Shown: positions 11,067 to 22,954, counted from the first letter of the stretch. The stretch: DNA of 64,000 bases from Neodiprion pinetum (GCF_021155775.2 NC_060238.1:1660001-1724000); one strand, 5' to 3'. Notes: generated by a model from the letters alone, not told the origin. Made by a program: numbers and translations.

Positions 11067-14000
11067 GTCCGTATAATATTTTATACAGTTATTATATTAT
11101 ACACATTATACTCAATGACCAAGAAACGAGAAAGTTGTTACGGTGTTGTTACAGAAAATTGTAGAGGAATCGGTATCGATGATGTGATCGTTTTTAAGCA
11201 TTCCACAAATTACAAGAAAATTCATCGTGCAACTGATTGCTTATGCTTTTGTTATTAAGCTCCCTTGTAGCCCCTTGTGACATTTCTGTAAAAAACTAAA
11301 CAAGATCCTAGAAAATTCATACGGAAGGTATTAATGACGAGTCCTTGAATGCTATTTATTTTAAAATTTATGATTGTGGGCTACAAGGGGTTAAAGTATT
11401 AAATCCATTTCTACAGTTTAACACATTTTCTGAAGTCAATCCCTTTAGCATCAATTTATTATTCCACCAACGTTATAACATTATCGCGTACAGTTACAAG
11501 AAAATTTATCACGCCTGAACGCGATCAAAAATTATATCTTCACCATTTCTCACTACGTATTCCATTTTATAATCATGTCAAAGAAAACGAAGATAGTCGC
11601 AGCTGAGACTGTACAGGAAGCAATTTTTTTTTTTACCTCGTTGTCAGTTTTTTCTTTCTCTCTACTCTCAGTAAAAACAGAAACGCTCTGTTTATTAAAA
11701 ATTGTAATTTATAACCGCGATCATGCTTATCACATCTTTACGCGGGTTTAATCATTCAAGGATATTTTTTGTTTTACAGATCAAACTAATCGGTCGACGT
11801 ATATTTAATATACCTGTACGTATGTCAGCGGTTTGATGTCACGTCCTTTCACTTCTTCGTCGAAATAATTTCCACGGGACGCACGCGTGACTCTGAATCA
11901 AATATTATGCTCGCTTTATACGCGTGTAGAAATACAATATAATTTCATGCATCTGAATCACGAGATCAATTATCCGAAGCCTCGAGAAGTTCGTGTAATG
12001 ATCTTCAACCTTGATATTTCTCATCGAACTTTGATGATCTTTCTCTTTTCTTCTTTTTTTCCCTTTTTTCTTTCTACTCACCATCATTCTTATTCTCTTC
12101 GTTTGCGCCCAAAGTCACAAAAAAATCATCCACACGTTGTTATTACTGTGCTTTTTCAAAGATTCATTATATTATCGTGGAATCCATAATCACGCGTTTA
12201 TCGATTGTTATACGAACGATGAAAATATATCGTTGTAAAGTAAAAAAAGAAAAAGTCAATTTGTGCTCGACGGTATTTTTATACTGTTTCAAAAAACATT
12301 CTCTTTTCCAATCGTTTTAATTACGTGCACGGATGATTAATCGAAGCTATAACGAGAAGCTAGGAATTTCGGGGGGAGGGAAAAAGTAATGGAAAAATAA
12401 TCTCTCAGAGATCAAATTTGTAAACCACTTGAAATACTTTCAACGTCGTACCTAATATGGAATTAAAAACCAAAACAGTAAATACAACCGACTGACATCA
12501 ATTATATTTGAAAATTCTATGTTTTCAAACTCTCAAGTGTTCAGAAATAAATGTTCAGAATTTGTTAGTATATCGTTAAAATTGTCATACTGCGTAATGT
12601 TATTTAGCGATTCTAAATCTTTTCATTCTTATTTACCCATAATTACGTAATTTTGTGCATCGTTTCTTTACTACTTTACACATTTTTCATCAACCCTTTG
12701 GCTGCCGTTTCATCGTATTTGCTACAATGACAAAACAGCTGTTATTTTTTTTTTTTAAACATCTTCAATTTCAATTTAAAAATCCCAAAATAATTTGAAA
12801 AATAACCAACGCGCTCCAAAAAGTTTTCCACTGAATAATTTCATTTGAAAAAAAATAAAAAATTTTCATTCAGGTATGAAAATTGAAAAACTCTATTTTA
12901 AAAAAAGTCTCATATTTCGAACGTAACAGCTTGGCCGTTAAAGGGTTAATTTGTATCTTTTATATATCTGACACGATCACCTCTGTGGAAGGTTGGTGGC
13001 TTACAATCGGTCATTTTGCAACCGTCTCTGGTTTACAATAAATGAAAATAAATAAATAAATAAATAAATAACCAAAGTGTTCCTGATTTTTTGCTTTCAG
13101 GCGAGCTTGACAAGAGTGGCAGGGCAGTTTCGATATCGAAGTGCGTCCAGCCGCCATGTTTGCTGAAACGAAAGACGACGATTGACGTCGAGCAGCATTT
13201 CGTGCCGAACAGAGACGTCCGTTCCTTGACGACGAGCGTCAACGCGAACGTCCTTGGAATTCCGTTGCCCTTCGTCGGCGTCGACGGATCCAACGCCTGC
13301 AATCTGATCTACAACACCGACGGATCGAAGGCGAGCTGTCCGCTGGCCAAGGGCAAGGAATACGTGTATAAAAACAGCTTCCCAGTTCTCCAAATTTATC
13401 CAAGGGTGGGCAATTAATACGTCCTTAAGAATCCCACGCGAAGAGATTGGTTTTTTTTTTTTTTTTTGTTGGGTTTATTTGATTTTTTTTCTTTACCTCG
13501 TTTAATACCAAACGATAGTATCTTTTATTCGAGCGAAGAAACACTCTTTTCGAACGATTTTGAGATGTTTCGGAAATCGAGTCGTGTTTTCTTTTTTTTG
13601 TTAATAATTGTACACAGTAAATAGCGGCGATCGATTTGTCAGAAGATTTTAACCCAATTCCATACAATTGACATTTTATCTGATATTCGGTGTATCTTGA
13701 GAAAATGGTAGAAAGAAAAAAAAAAAAACGATTGTACACTGCAAAATCGAAAGCGTTAAATTTGACGATCTATTTTCATAGACTCGACGAAAAATTACTC
13801 GAGGTATCGTATTACTTGTACAAAATGATAAATTTTTTCCCCGATTTCAGGAAATTGATATGGAAAAAAGAATTTAGAAAATTACAAGTGACTTGAAAAA
13901 AAAAATCTGCCCTCAATGCGCGCGGTTTTCAAATTACTCGTTTTCTACGGTTTCGACGTGATAATGCTAAAACACTGTCTCGTTTTTCTTTTGTTTGTTA

Positions 14001-15035
14001 ATTTATTTATTTATTTTTTTTTTTTGGGCCGCGAATCTCTCGTTAAATTGTAACTAACATGATATTTCAATTCTTCAAAAATATAAACGTTCACAGCGTA
14101 ATAAAATCACGCGACCTTGCCAAATTTATTTACCGATTGCTTTTCACCGTCGCTAACCAATCGTGTTTTATTGTTTTTTACTTCTGCGAAATTACCGTCA
14201 CCGACTTTCACTCTTTGCGTTATTACGAACTACCTTCGGAATTACACATACACGCAGACGCAGAGGCAAATGTGAATACAATTTATTACGTTACAGTGTC
14301 GTTCATGGACCGTGCAGCGAGGCCTACAACGAAACCGGTTTTTAGTCCTTACATAACCATGCCGTCCGTTTTTATAATTTTTTTTGTTTTTCCTAGTTTT
14401 TAATGCGTCTTGTTTTTTCGTTCGCTCGTAATTTCGTATTTCTTATTTTTTTTTCTTATACCGATAAACAGTCGGTTTCACGGTTCAAACGATCACGTTT
14501 CACCTTTAGGCTTATACGTTTGACAGATAAACTATGTCCGGGTTAAAGATCCGGTCTCGTAACGAAGTAGAAAGAAACGAATAGATGAATTAATTAAAAA
14601 ATACGTGAAAAGCAAATTCAGCTGCGCGCGCACGTGTATCCATTATGTAAATTTTCGCTGTTTCTTATCTCCGAGGCGGTCGTTTCATTTTTCATTTCAA
14701 AATTTGTATATTTTAATCTCGTTATGTAATGCAAACATGGTAATTAGAATAGATGTAAAAAAAAAAAAATTATAATCGTCATGTACGTAAGACTTGATTA
14801 ACGAGTTGATGGATTTTTTTATATTCAAGCGTCTCGCCTATTCGACAAGGTTTTGTTTTTTAACGTTTTAGTCCAATTTGAACTTGAACGTTAAATTTAT
14901 CACATCTTGAGCTGATTTTTTTATTTAATTTCTACCTTCTTCGTTTCATTACAGCTCGTCCTGAGGGTTCACTGGGCTTTGACCGAGGGCCGGGAAAACG
15001 TCGCATGCTTCGAAGTGCCAGCGCAAATAACGTAA
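10979..15035 (+). CDS. NPC2: NPC2-like secreted lipid/sterol-binding protein (gene B), 3 exons
   Basis: Spliced CDS is 10979-11066, 13101-13405 and 14955-15035 (474 nt, 157 aa plus stop). Joins are GT-AG and in phase (1, 0). Residues 1-21 form a signal peptide (core IFVLIFFACF, likely cleavage after AAA). The ML domain follows with six cysteines at C27, C44, C49, C96, C109 and C149. Family hallmarks are visible: the CVQPPC loop followed by a lysine-rich turn, the HFVP strand, IPLPF, the SNAC...ASCPL pair, EYVYKNSFPVL, the W-bearing strand RVHWAL and the final VACFEVP. Length and cysteine spacing are normal for secreted NPC2. The protein is expected to bind sterol or another small hydrophobic ligand in the lysosome or extracellular space. 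It is closer to the family norm than gene A. The ATG has an A at -3 and leads straight into the signal peptide. Confidence 0.93.
11259..11390. mobile_element. 132-bp MITE with TTAA borders, in gene B intron 1
   Basis: It is bounded by TTAA at 11255-11258 and 11391-11394. Left end is GCTCCCTTGTAGCCC and right end GGGCTACAAGGGG, so the ends are inverted repeats sharing CCTTGTAGCCC. The TTAA target and short CCC-type ends recall piggyBac-derived MITEs. The interior has no coding potential. Confidence 0.65.
12694..12945. mobile_element. 252-bp MITE with CCCTTT ends and TTAA border, in gene B intron 1
   Basis: The right end is AAAGGG followed by TTAA (12946-12949). The left end is CCCTTT preceded by TCAA (12690-12693), a one-base decay of TTAA. 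Inner ends also pair loosely (GGCTGCC against GGCCGTT). This fits a piggyBac-type non-autonomous element. Confidence 0.6.
13041..13071. repeat. (AAAT)n microsatellite
   Basis: About seven AAAT/AATA units just upstream of the gene B exon 2 acceptor, in intron 1. Confidence 0.9.
13101..13405 (+). CDS. NPC2: Gene B exon 2 (most of the ML domain)
   Basis: The acceptor is tgctttcag|GC and the donor CCAAGG|gtgggc. The 305-nt exon is entered in phase 1 and left in phase 0. It covers the region split into exons 2 and 3 in gene A and carries four of the six cysteines. Confidence 0.93.
14955..15035 (+). CDS. NPC2: Gene B exon 3 (last ML strands and stop)
   Basis: The acceptor is tttcattacag|CT. 26 codons encode LVLRVHWALTEG...VACFEVPAQIT, then TAA at 15033-15035. 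A possible AATAAA polyadenylation signal is at 15420-15425. Confidence 0.92.
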   Translation, partial: LVLRVHWALTEGRENVACFEVPAQIT

Positions 15036-15419
15036 TGCCAAATTCACGAATGTAGCAATCGTCCGCACTGCATTCACCGGTAATAATTGTCACACAGTTG
15101 TTGGCGTTTTTAACATTACCGTTACATTTTTTCTCCATTTATACGAAATGATATTCTTGCAACGTTTTCTTTTCTTAATTTTTTCATTTTTTTTTTATGT
15201 ATTTTAATATTGGATAATGGGTAAAAAAAATTTGAAACAAGGGACAGAGGGGGAAAAAAAAGATCCCATGAAATTCCATCATGAATTTTCTTTTCCTTTA
15301 TTTATTTTTTTTTTTTTTCAATCTCACCATCACAGATCTATACGTAAGTATCAGTAATTTTTATTCCATACCTACGTATAATACAATTATAAAATGTTAT
15401 AGATGTGTAAGGAAAGTGG

Positions 15420-15425
15420 AATAAA
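15420..15425 (+). terminator. Possible polyadenylation signal of gene B
   Basis: AATAAA about 385 nt after the gene B stop codon, followed by a T-rich stretch. It is the best-placed candidate, but other A-rich sites exist in this AT-rich DNA. Confidence 0.4.
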
Positions 15426-18248
15426 AGTTTGTAAAATTTTCACCCAAGCCCATTACAGCTTAACATTTCAGTCGATAATTGATTAATCATAGATAAAATC
15501 GGATACTTATAGATCGAATGCAACGTTAGTGAAATTTTAGGTGAAAAAATTCATTCGCCTATAAGTTTGTATCATTTTTTTTTCACGATCTGCTTTACCA
15601 TCGCTGGATCGAGATAGATCGAAAGCCAAGTGAGATACGTCGGTAAATTAGCCAGGCTTAGTAAAAAAAATTTAATTAAAAAATTATCCAATTGTTAGAT
15701 TTTCCGGACTCCGATATCTGGAATGAATCGAAATGTATGAAATCGCGAGTTTAAAGAAGCGCAAAGAAATTTGCGGCTCGGATAATTTTTCGGACGCTCT
15801 TTGAACCCGACTGCCCTCGGTATAAAACGTTGTCAACTTTTTAAAGTTGATATCGAACTCTGCGTTTAAGCTCTCGTCACACGAACCGTTCGACAATTTA
15901 CCCCCTTGGAAACTGTAAAGATTTTTTCACCAAAATCTGCACATAAATTTACTTCCGAAGTGCAGCAAAGTTATTTTTGATTCCATACGATTTTTACGAT
16001 AAGCGTAAAGTTTTTTGTTTGCTTTTTCCCCCCCCTACATATGTGAAAATGACTATTTGACGACAAGTCAACGTGAAAGTGAGAAAAAAAGGGTAAAAAT
16101 AGTTATAAACAATTAATTTACTCGCTGAATCAGCTGAGACAATTTTGCGGATAATTTATCGCGTGTAGGTACGAAGTAAAAAACTTATCCCGCTTTCAAA
16201 TGAAAGTCGATAATTTTTCGCTGGCTAGTAAGGCAGGTTCGTACGGATGATGCTTGAACATCGACAAGTGGCGCCGTCAACGTAAAGCTCCGGAACTGTC
16301 GAGTCACGTGTCTGATTATTCAAATTTACTCACCGACCAGCAAACTGAAAACTAACAAATGTTATAGTCGATTAATTATATGTTATATATATAAGGTGTG
16401 CAGAAAAATTCTCACGTGAAATTTGCATCAGGTAAAAATTATTTCATCGTTCGATGTACAGTTAAAATTTTCTAAAAAAAAAATATCAATCACGAAGTTG
16501 ATCTTCGTGTGTCGTGAACTCTTCCACTGACTTGAAAAAAAATATTATAGCTGTTAGATTCCGATTCGGAGACGATGAAACTTTGGTTTGAAACATGTTT
16601 CTCGAAAATATTTCATTCTCGAGTTATTCGAGTTTATCGATTTAAATGCCTCACCCTGTACACACTTTCGTTTATTTATTTATCACAATACATAATGTAT
16701 AGGAATTTTTTTCACATCTCTCAAACTCTGGAACTTCACTCAATGCTCGAAACACACGCGAAACGAAGCAATCCTCAATTTGATTTTACGGCCGGACAGG
16801 TAAACACTGAATATTACGACGTAGATTCCGTCGCGTCTGAACTCGCAAGCTTCGAACCACGGGTCGAAACACATCGCGATGTGTTGTCTATTCTTCGTGC
16901 GTAGCGTGAAGCGTTTGTTTTGTTGTGACGGAAGATTCGTCTCCGTTGTAAAGTCTGCGCAAGTCAATCGCACGGGATGTTCGTTGAACTTCGAATCGAG
17001 ATGCCGAATTTCGTTGCTTCGAATGATTCCGAAAATCCTTTCCAAACGAATCTGATAGAGGTGATTATTCGCTTTTGTAAGGCTTGTCACGTGACTCAGG
17101 TAACGAATCTCGAAAAATGCGTAAAAACAAGTTTCAAAACAACCTGTCGCATCGAATACTGTAATGATAGGTATACAACGTGTAGAAAACTGTTCAACTG
17201 TAATTACACACCTTTCTGTTATCAAACTTCGACGCTCTCTGACCTGAATTGACTGATGGGATGGATTGTTTATTTTTATACGAATTTGACTCCTGTTTTC
17301 TCCGACAAAGTGTGAAGAAAAAAAATTTAATCAATTCAACGAAGACACACTCATACTATGTATTATTTTTATTAAAACGTGGTTTGAATCAATACAGCGG
17401 AAACTCGATTAACCGGACAAATTTGTTGTCGTTAGGCATTCTGATAATCGAAAGTCCGGATAATTCAATGTACGAAGAAAAGCGATTTTTGTACATACGT
17501 ATTATTACATAATACAAGAACAATGCTGGGTGTTTATTGAGAACGACAAAGATAAATTAAAATTACCAACAACAATCAATGCTTGTTGAGAAATTATTAA
17601 GAGATGCATTTTCGGACGGGGTAGTTCCATTTCCGACATGTCCGTGCACGCATGGATTCGACTTGTATAAAGTTATTCGATCGCGGTTGGAAGTCCGGAT
17701 AATCGCGAATCCGTACAATCTTCACTGTGGTCGAAAAAACGATTGTTTCGAATGGTTGATCAATCAGGTTGATTTATCGATTAATTGAAAGAAGTCAGTT
17801 GGGCAATCGAAACCAACTACAGCGTCGTAGTAGAAAAAAAAAATAAAAAAAAAACAATAACATATAAACAAATTGATAAATTATTCCTCCAGATTGCCTG
17901 TTGCGATGATGTGAATTTTTTATAAGATATTAACGCCAATAAAGTATAAACTATATGTAATTAAAACTGTATAACAATAAAATACCCAACTAAAAGTTGA
18001 GCCTCAATGGAGTCCCGGATCTAAAAACTGGGATGCTCATTCGGAAACATTTTTCAGTACAATGCGCTTAATAGTTTTCCATACGTTTGTTAGCTAGAGC
18101 TTAGGTGAAAATGCGAAAAAATTGAGAAAATCGTTTTTTAATTATTTGAAATTGATTCAGAGGGTGGGCCGGAAAAATTCGTCAACACTCTAAATAACGA
18201 CAAACCTAACGCACAGTTCGATCCGGCAGAATATTTTCACCGCGGAAT

Positions 18249-18250
<2 letters not shown>
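15426..18250. other. Intergenic stretch downstream of gene B
   Basis: About 2.8 kb of AT-rich DNA. A reading frame of about 160 codons on the minus strand (16740-17225) has no recognisable domain and its composition matches noise. A Tigger-like relic lies at 17395-17727. Nothing else was recognised. Confidence 0.6.
17395..17727. mobile_element. Tigger/jerky (pogo-type) DNA transposon relic
   Basis: The left end is CAGCGGAAACTCGATTAACC preceded by TA. The right end, read inward on the other strand, is CAGTG...CGATTATCCGGAC. Both ends share CGATTAWCCGGAC. The internal repeats GATAATCGAAAGTCCGGATA and AGTCCGGATAATCGCG are typical of decayed Tigger/jerky ends. There is no transposase ORF, and the right TA flank has been lost. 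Confidence 0.55.
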
Positions 18251-18251
<1 letters not shown>

Positions 18252-18293
<42 letters not shown>

Positions 18294-18299
18294 TCTCTC
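18252..18299. repeat. (CT)n microsatellite
   Basis: A nearly pure CT tract of about 48 bp directly before the CpG-rich block. On the other strand it is a GAGA-type tract, common in insect promoter regions. Confidence 0.95.
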
Positions 18300-18560
18300 G
18301 CCCCTCCCGCGGGGGTTGGCACCCTTGGCGCCGCGTAGCGTCGGGACGCGAAGCGTCGTTTCCGCCTTATCTGTCTCTCAGTGCGCCGTCCGCCGCCGGC
18401 CGAATAACTGCGCGATCGGAATCGAGTCGCGGGGCTGCGATTTAAACGCCCCTATTTTTCCCGCCGGTAAACAACGAAGGCGCGAAATCCCGCGCGCGCC
18501 AATTTTCTCAGCCCTTGGAAAAATCCGGACGATTGTTGAAATAAGATCGGTGCAACAGAG
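18300..18560 (+). promoter_or_regulatory. CpG-rich block, candidate promoter/5' region of the 19138 gene
   Basis: This block is strikingly GC- and CpG-rich (GGCGCCGCGTAGCGTCGGG, CGCCGCCGGCCG, GCGCGCGCC) in otherwise AT-rich DNA. It follows a long CT/GAGA tract and lies 0.6-0.8 kb upstream of a signal-peptide start exon. It is also open in two frames, but neither looks like a protein family. A promoter or 5' UTR is the favoured reading; this is inference from composition and position. Confidence 0.4.
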
Positions 18561-19137
18561 GGCGAGTTTATCGGTTGTGTTCTCTCTCACTCTTGGTATT
18601 TGTGCGCTTTTGTGAATGTCGCAAATTACTCTTGGAAAGTAAATAAATTAACAAATAAAAACGAATTTTCTGTTACTTCGTACAAGGTGTGTTTAAAATG
18701 TTTTTACTCGTTTCGTTTCGTGGGAAAATCGTTGTTTTGTACAGAGAAATTTCAGCAGATAGTTGAATAACGGTAAAACATGCAAAAAAAAAAAAATTAA
18801 AATATTCATATTCTACGAGTAAAGGAAATGATGAAAGAAATTTGTCGCGGAGAAGAATAAATCAACTGTAAATTTAGTGATTGGCAAATGAAATTATTTG
18901 TAACAGAGAAAAAATAAAGAGAAAAAGAATATTCAATTTCAATCGTAGGTACGATAATACGTTTTGAAGATAAGAGAAAGCACTTTTCGCTTCGGGGTGT
19001 ATAATTTGAAGGTTCGTGTTGTGAAATTAGTAGTCGGGAGTGCGGTATTTTGTGAATGTGCGCGCGTGTGTGTTTCGTTGAGTTTTTTAAAATACTTATT
19101 CGGACGATAGGTATTCGGAAAATTTACAAATAAAATC

Positions 19138-19234
19138 ATGTGGTGGGTGATTATTATACCGCTCCTTGGACTAACGGCCATCGACGCTGTTGTATTCGCT
19201 GCTCGAGTCACGGGGAGCTCTCCTCAAAAACTTG
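19138..19234 (+). CDS. First coding exon (signal peptide) of an unidentified secreted or membrane protein, partial
   Basis: The exon opens with MWWVIIIPLLGLTAIDAVVF and runs 32 codons to ...GSSPQKL plus one base. It stops at a strong donor, CTTG|gtgagc (phase 1). The first ~22 residues are a textbook signal peptide, and phase-1 introns after signal peptides are common in secreted and receptor genes. The only well-supported downstream exon in the same phase is at 51052-51104, which would mean a ~31.8-kb intron. Nothing in these residues identifies a family. The start ATG is preceded by a stop-containing AT-rich leader, and a CpG-rich block lies upstream. Confidence 0.6.
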
Positions 19235-21333
19235 GTGAGCTTATTAATACGTAGTAATTAATACTTTCGGCGAATGTTTGCTACGTTTCAACCGCGGTGA
19301 TACACTTAAATCCTTCTTTCTTGCCTTTCTTGAAGTAGAGCTTATTCGAGCTTTCTTCACTCCTTCATTTTTTCAAACCTTTTTTCTTTCTATTCGAATA
19401 GCAGTTGAATTCCGATTCCTTCATTTTGACCTCATAATTATCGTTGAAGATGAAAGAAATTTCATCGGAACACAACGAATTGAATATATTACAGTATCAA
19501 CAATAATCTCAGCAATAACATTAACATACGTTAATCATTGATGGATATTATTGCTCGAATTTATCCAGTTGGTACACGCGAAAGAATATTAATTAGGCAA
19601 ATAAATCATAGCTTATTTGTTTATTTATTTATTGAGTGCAGAACGAATAATTTCCCAGTAAAGGGTAATTAATCAATATTGACATAATTGTAGATGTGTA
19701 ACAAAAATACATATTCATAGATTGATCAATGTTAGTTTCACTAAATCTGCTAATAAACTTTTTACAAATGAAACAAATCAGTTATATGTTTGTTTATGTA
19801 AACAAATGCAGTGAGGATATCCTCATCGAGTTGAAATTTGCATTGAAAAAAATCTACGACATAACAACCAACATCATACAGAATTCAAATTCACACATTT
19901 TTCGTTATTAATTTTTAAATTCAAAACTCACCCTCTCGTCGTCATATTTCCCCGTTTCAGTTTTTTGCTATTAAAAATTCTTATCCCCGGATTTCTTTTG
20001 CTCGTTTTTCTCGATCAAATTTATTCCTCCCTTCTTCCTCGGCAAACTTTTGCGCACCTCAAACCGCGACAACTTTCAACCCTGAATTCAGGGCATCCCT
20101 CATTAATAAACGCAACGCCATATCGGTCGATTATGACGCATAAAACCTCGCTTCAACATTTTTGCCGTTTTTTGTTTGGTTTTTCAAAATTGAGTAACGA
20201 GTCTTCGTCATCGATTTTACTCTAACTAATTTTTCTACGAGCTAGGCCGAAGTTATCACCGTTATCACCTAACGTTATTGTAATGATTTACGTTTCTTAA
20301 AAATCGTTATTCCGTCTGTTATAAATTAAAACAAGTCAAAACGGTAATTCAAATTTTCAACACTCAACCACTTCGATACAGTAATTTTTTTCATATCAAA
20401 TTCGAGAAATCATCGAATTTTTTCTCCATGCTGAAACTTTTGCGACTTTTGAAATTTTCACCGCGATCAAATGTCGCCGAAATTTTACCCAATTCGAGCA
20501 TACAATTTTCGTCACCTAGACGACCAATTGTGAGGATTGACACGCGCGAAATTGAATTTCCCCGATTCTGGAATATGTATGTATATGGTTTGCATTGTCA
20601 GCAAGCATTCGAGAATTTCGTTTTCGTACACACTATTTTTTTTCTCTCATTTTTTTTTTTCATCGTGCCTACGACACACTCGATAAACCGATATTCGATT
20701 AATTTATTAAGAATTCATTGCGTTGTGTGAAAGAAACATTTCAAGAAAAATCAAACTTCTAATTGCCTCACGACGCGTTGTCCAATTTTCTATTTTCAAC
20801 CCTGCAAATTGTTTATATTTACAGCACGGAATTATCATTACTGTACGCTTTTTATATTATTTTACGATTTTGTGTTGAAACAAATTATTTTTAACATGTT
20901 TTTAATACCTACGGTTGCGAAATCAAATCTTTTCTTAAATACAAAATTCGTAGCTTTGATTTCAGTTGCGGAAAATGCAAATCATATCCACACGCGCGCA
21001 CTCCACGTACGTAAAAGTAGGAGAGGAGAAGAAACAGGGCGTCTTTGGGTACTTTTCGGTTATTTACTTTGTCGCAAAATTGAATCTGAAAGTTGGCGTC
21101 AACCCCCCAGGAGCCGCTAAGAAAACGCCAGGTTTACCTTTCGGTTTCTTCCCCATCCACGATTAGCCTCCTATTGAATGAAAAAAAATTGCAAACTTCC
21201 CAGTCCGCCTTTTCCTTCCTTTTCCTTCGCTGAAATAACACAAATTTCATTATTACTTTGCACTTTTCTTCATATTGTAGTTTTCCGAATGTGAAAACTG
21301 TCTTTTCTTCCCCTCATTTTTACCGGCTGTAAG

Positions 21334-21690
21334 AAAAACAAACCGGAAAAATAAGTTTGTCGCCATACTTTTTACCGTCGTGAAAAAGTAAGAGTCTGTC
21401 GATTTGTTTGACATAATTTCGTGATCATCTCAAAAATGGCCGAGTAAAAAATCTGAAATTGATAGGATTTGGCAGACAAATGAAAAAGGTTTGAGAGAAA
21501 AATTATACGTTTGTCGGTAAAACATGGAGGATCGATTTACTTCCGGTAGAATCGGAAGCTCAAATTAAACGGGACAAGGAAATTTTTCATGCCCATCATT
21601 TGATTGTAAAATCCTGTAGTTTTTTGGATAGACCGACAGACGGAAATTTTTCTAAAATTCTGTTTTTCGGATTCCAGAGGTTCGAAAACG
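21334..21690. repeat. Dispersed repeat family 2, copy 1
   Basis: Two blocks match the repeat at 52441-52600 in the same order. Block one is AAACAAACCGGAAAAA ... CGTCGTGAAAAAG ... AGAGTC ... TTTGTTTGACAT. Block two is GATTGTAAAATCCTGTAG ... CGGATTCCAGAGGTTCGAAA. Copy 1 carries about 170 bp between the blocks that copy 2 lacks. Confidence 0.55.
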
Positions 21691-22179
21691 CAGATTCTTC
21701 CCAATTAATTAACAATTATTGACAACTTATTTTTTAATAAAAGTAAATTACAGCCTGTGTTGCTCAGGGACAGTTTGGCTCTAAATTAGTGAAAGAATTT
21801 TTAAAATCTGTTCAGCAATTCCAGACATCACCTTCCGCATATACGTACGTAACGGCAATCCAGGTCGGGTGACAATGAGAAAAAACGCGCACGAAGGTTA
21901 TGAAAAAAGGAAGGGAGAAACGGTTGAACAAATAACGGTCATTTACTCCAATGGCACGAAATGGAAAATCCATGCACGTGTGTATCTTTAACCGCAGCAG
22001 TTAGCCGAGTCGAAGCTTTGCTGCAGTTTTTCTCCCTCTCCCTCCTTCGCCAACCTTCGAGCTTTATTCGCCGCATGCACTTCGCCCTGTCGCAGTAGCT
22101 GCGGTATGAAATCGAATGTGTGGTTTGCACGACTGCGGGATACGTAATAATTTCACATGCGTTTATGCATGATATAATT

Positions 22180-22683
22180 GGGGGATTCCATGCGAATTCA
22201 ATCGACGTCTGAACCTCACCGTTTTTTCTTTTTTTCATAACTTGTTCGGTGATTTTACCAACTCTGGAACAGTAGCCTGAATTTTTTTGAGGTTTCTTAT
22301 TCAACAGTGGAATCGATCTAGAAATGTTTCATGTGAAAAATAGAAGTTTTGAGAAGTTTTCCGGGGATTCTCAGACCGTTCGGATAATGTTTTAGTTGAC
22401 AAATCGAAAATTGAAAGTGCCGAAAAAAAAATATGGAGAAAAAATCTGCCCGTCATGTGCTCGGCTTTGAAATTTTTGGAATAGAAAATACAGTTTTTGA
22501 GAATTTGTGAAAAGATCTTCTTCAAAGTCGGTTTAAATGTTCAGAAATAATTGAGCAGTTGAATAAAGTATCTGAAAAAATTCAGGCCATTGTTTCAGAG
22601 TTGGGACAATTGCAGAAAAAAAGCTTAAACAAAATCAGAAATGACGAGAGTCGAACGTTGGTCGGATTCGCATGGAATTCCCC
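22180..22683. mobile_element. ~504-bp element with long (~130-bp) inverted terminal repeats
   Basis: The left arm GGGGATTCCATGCGAATTC pairs with the right arm GATTCGCATGGAATTCCCC. Further in, CCAACTCTGGAACAGTAGCC (left) pairs with the complement of GGCCATTGTTTCAGAGTTGG (right). Similarity runs about 130 bp from each end. It has no coding capacity, so it is a foldback-type MITE. The right-end motif recurs near 31680-31710. Confidence 0.65.
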
Positions 22684-22923
22684 ATATATAAGAATGCTTG
22701 AAGAGAGGGGGTTGAATTCCGTTGATTGAAAGGAAAATGACTAATTTTTTTTTTTCTTTTATAGAAAATTATCATTCGATCAAATTGACGAGGTCGAACC
22801 TTCTTGATAGTTAATCGTTACGAAATTTATTAACACACTGCAGGTAATTCATGTCTTGACTTATTACACGCACGCGTATTTTACGATGTATATATTATTC
22901 GATTAATGGTTTAAGCCTCTTCT

Positions 22924-22954
<31 letters not shown>

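Noticed and set aside
16740..17225. 161-codon frame on the minus strand
   Set aside because: No domain, signal or splice logic. The opposite strand is also open in places, and composition is like surrounding non-coding DNA.
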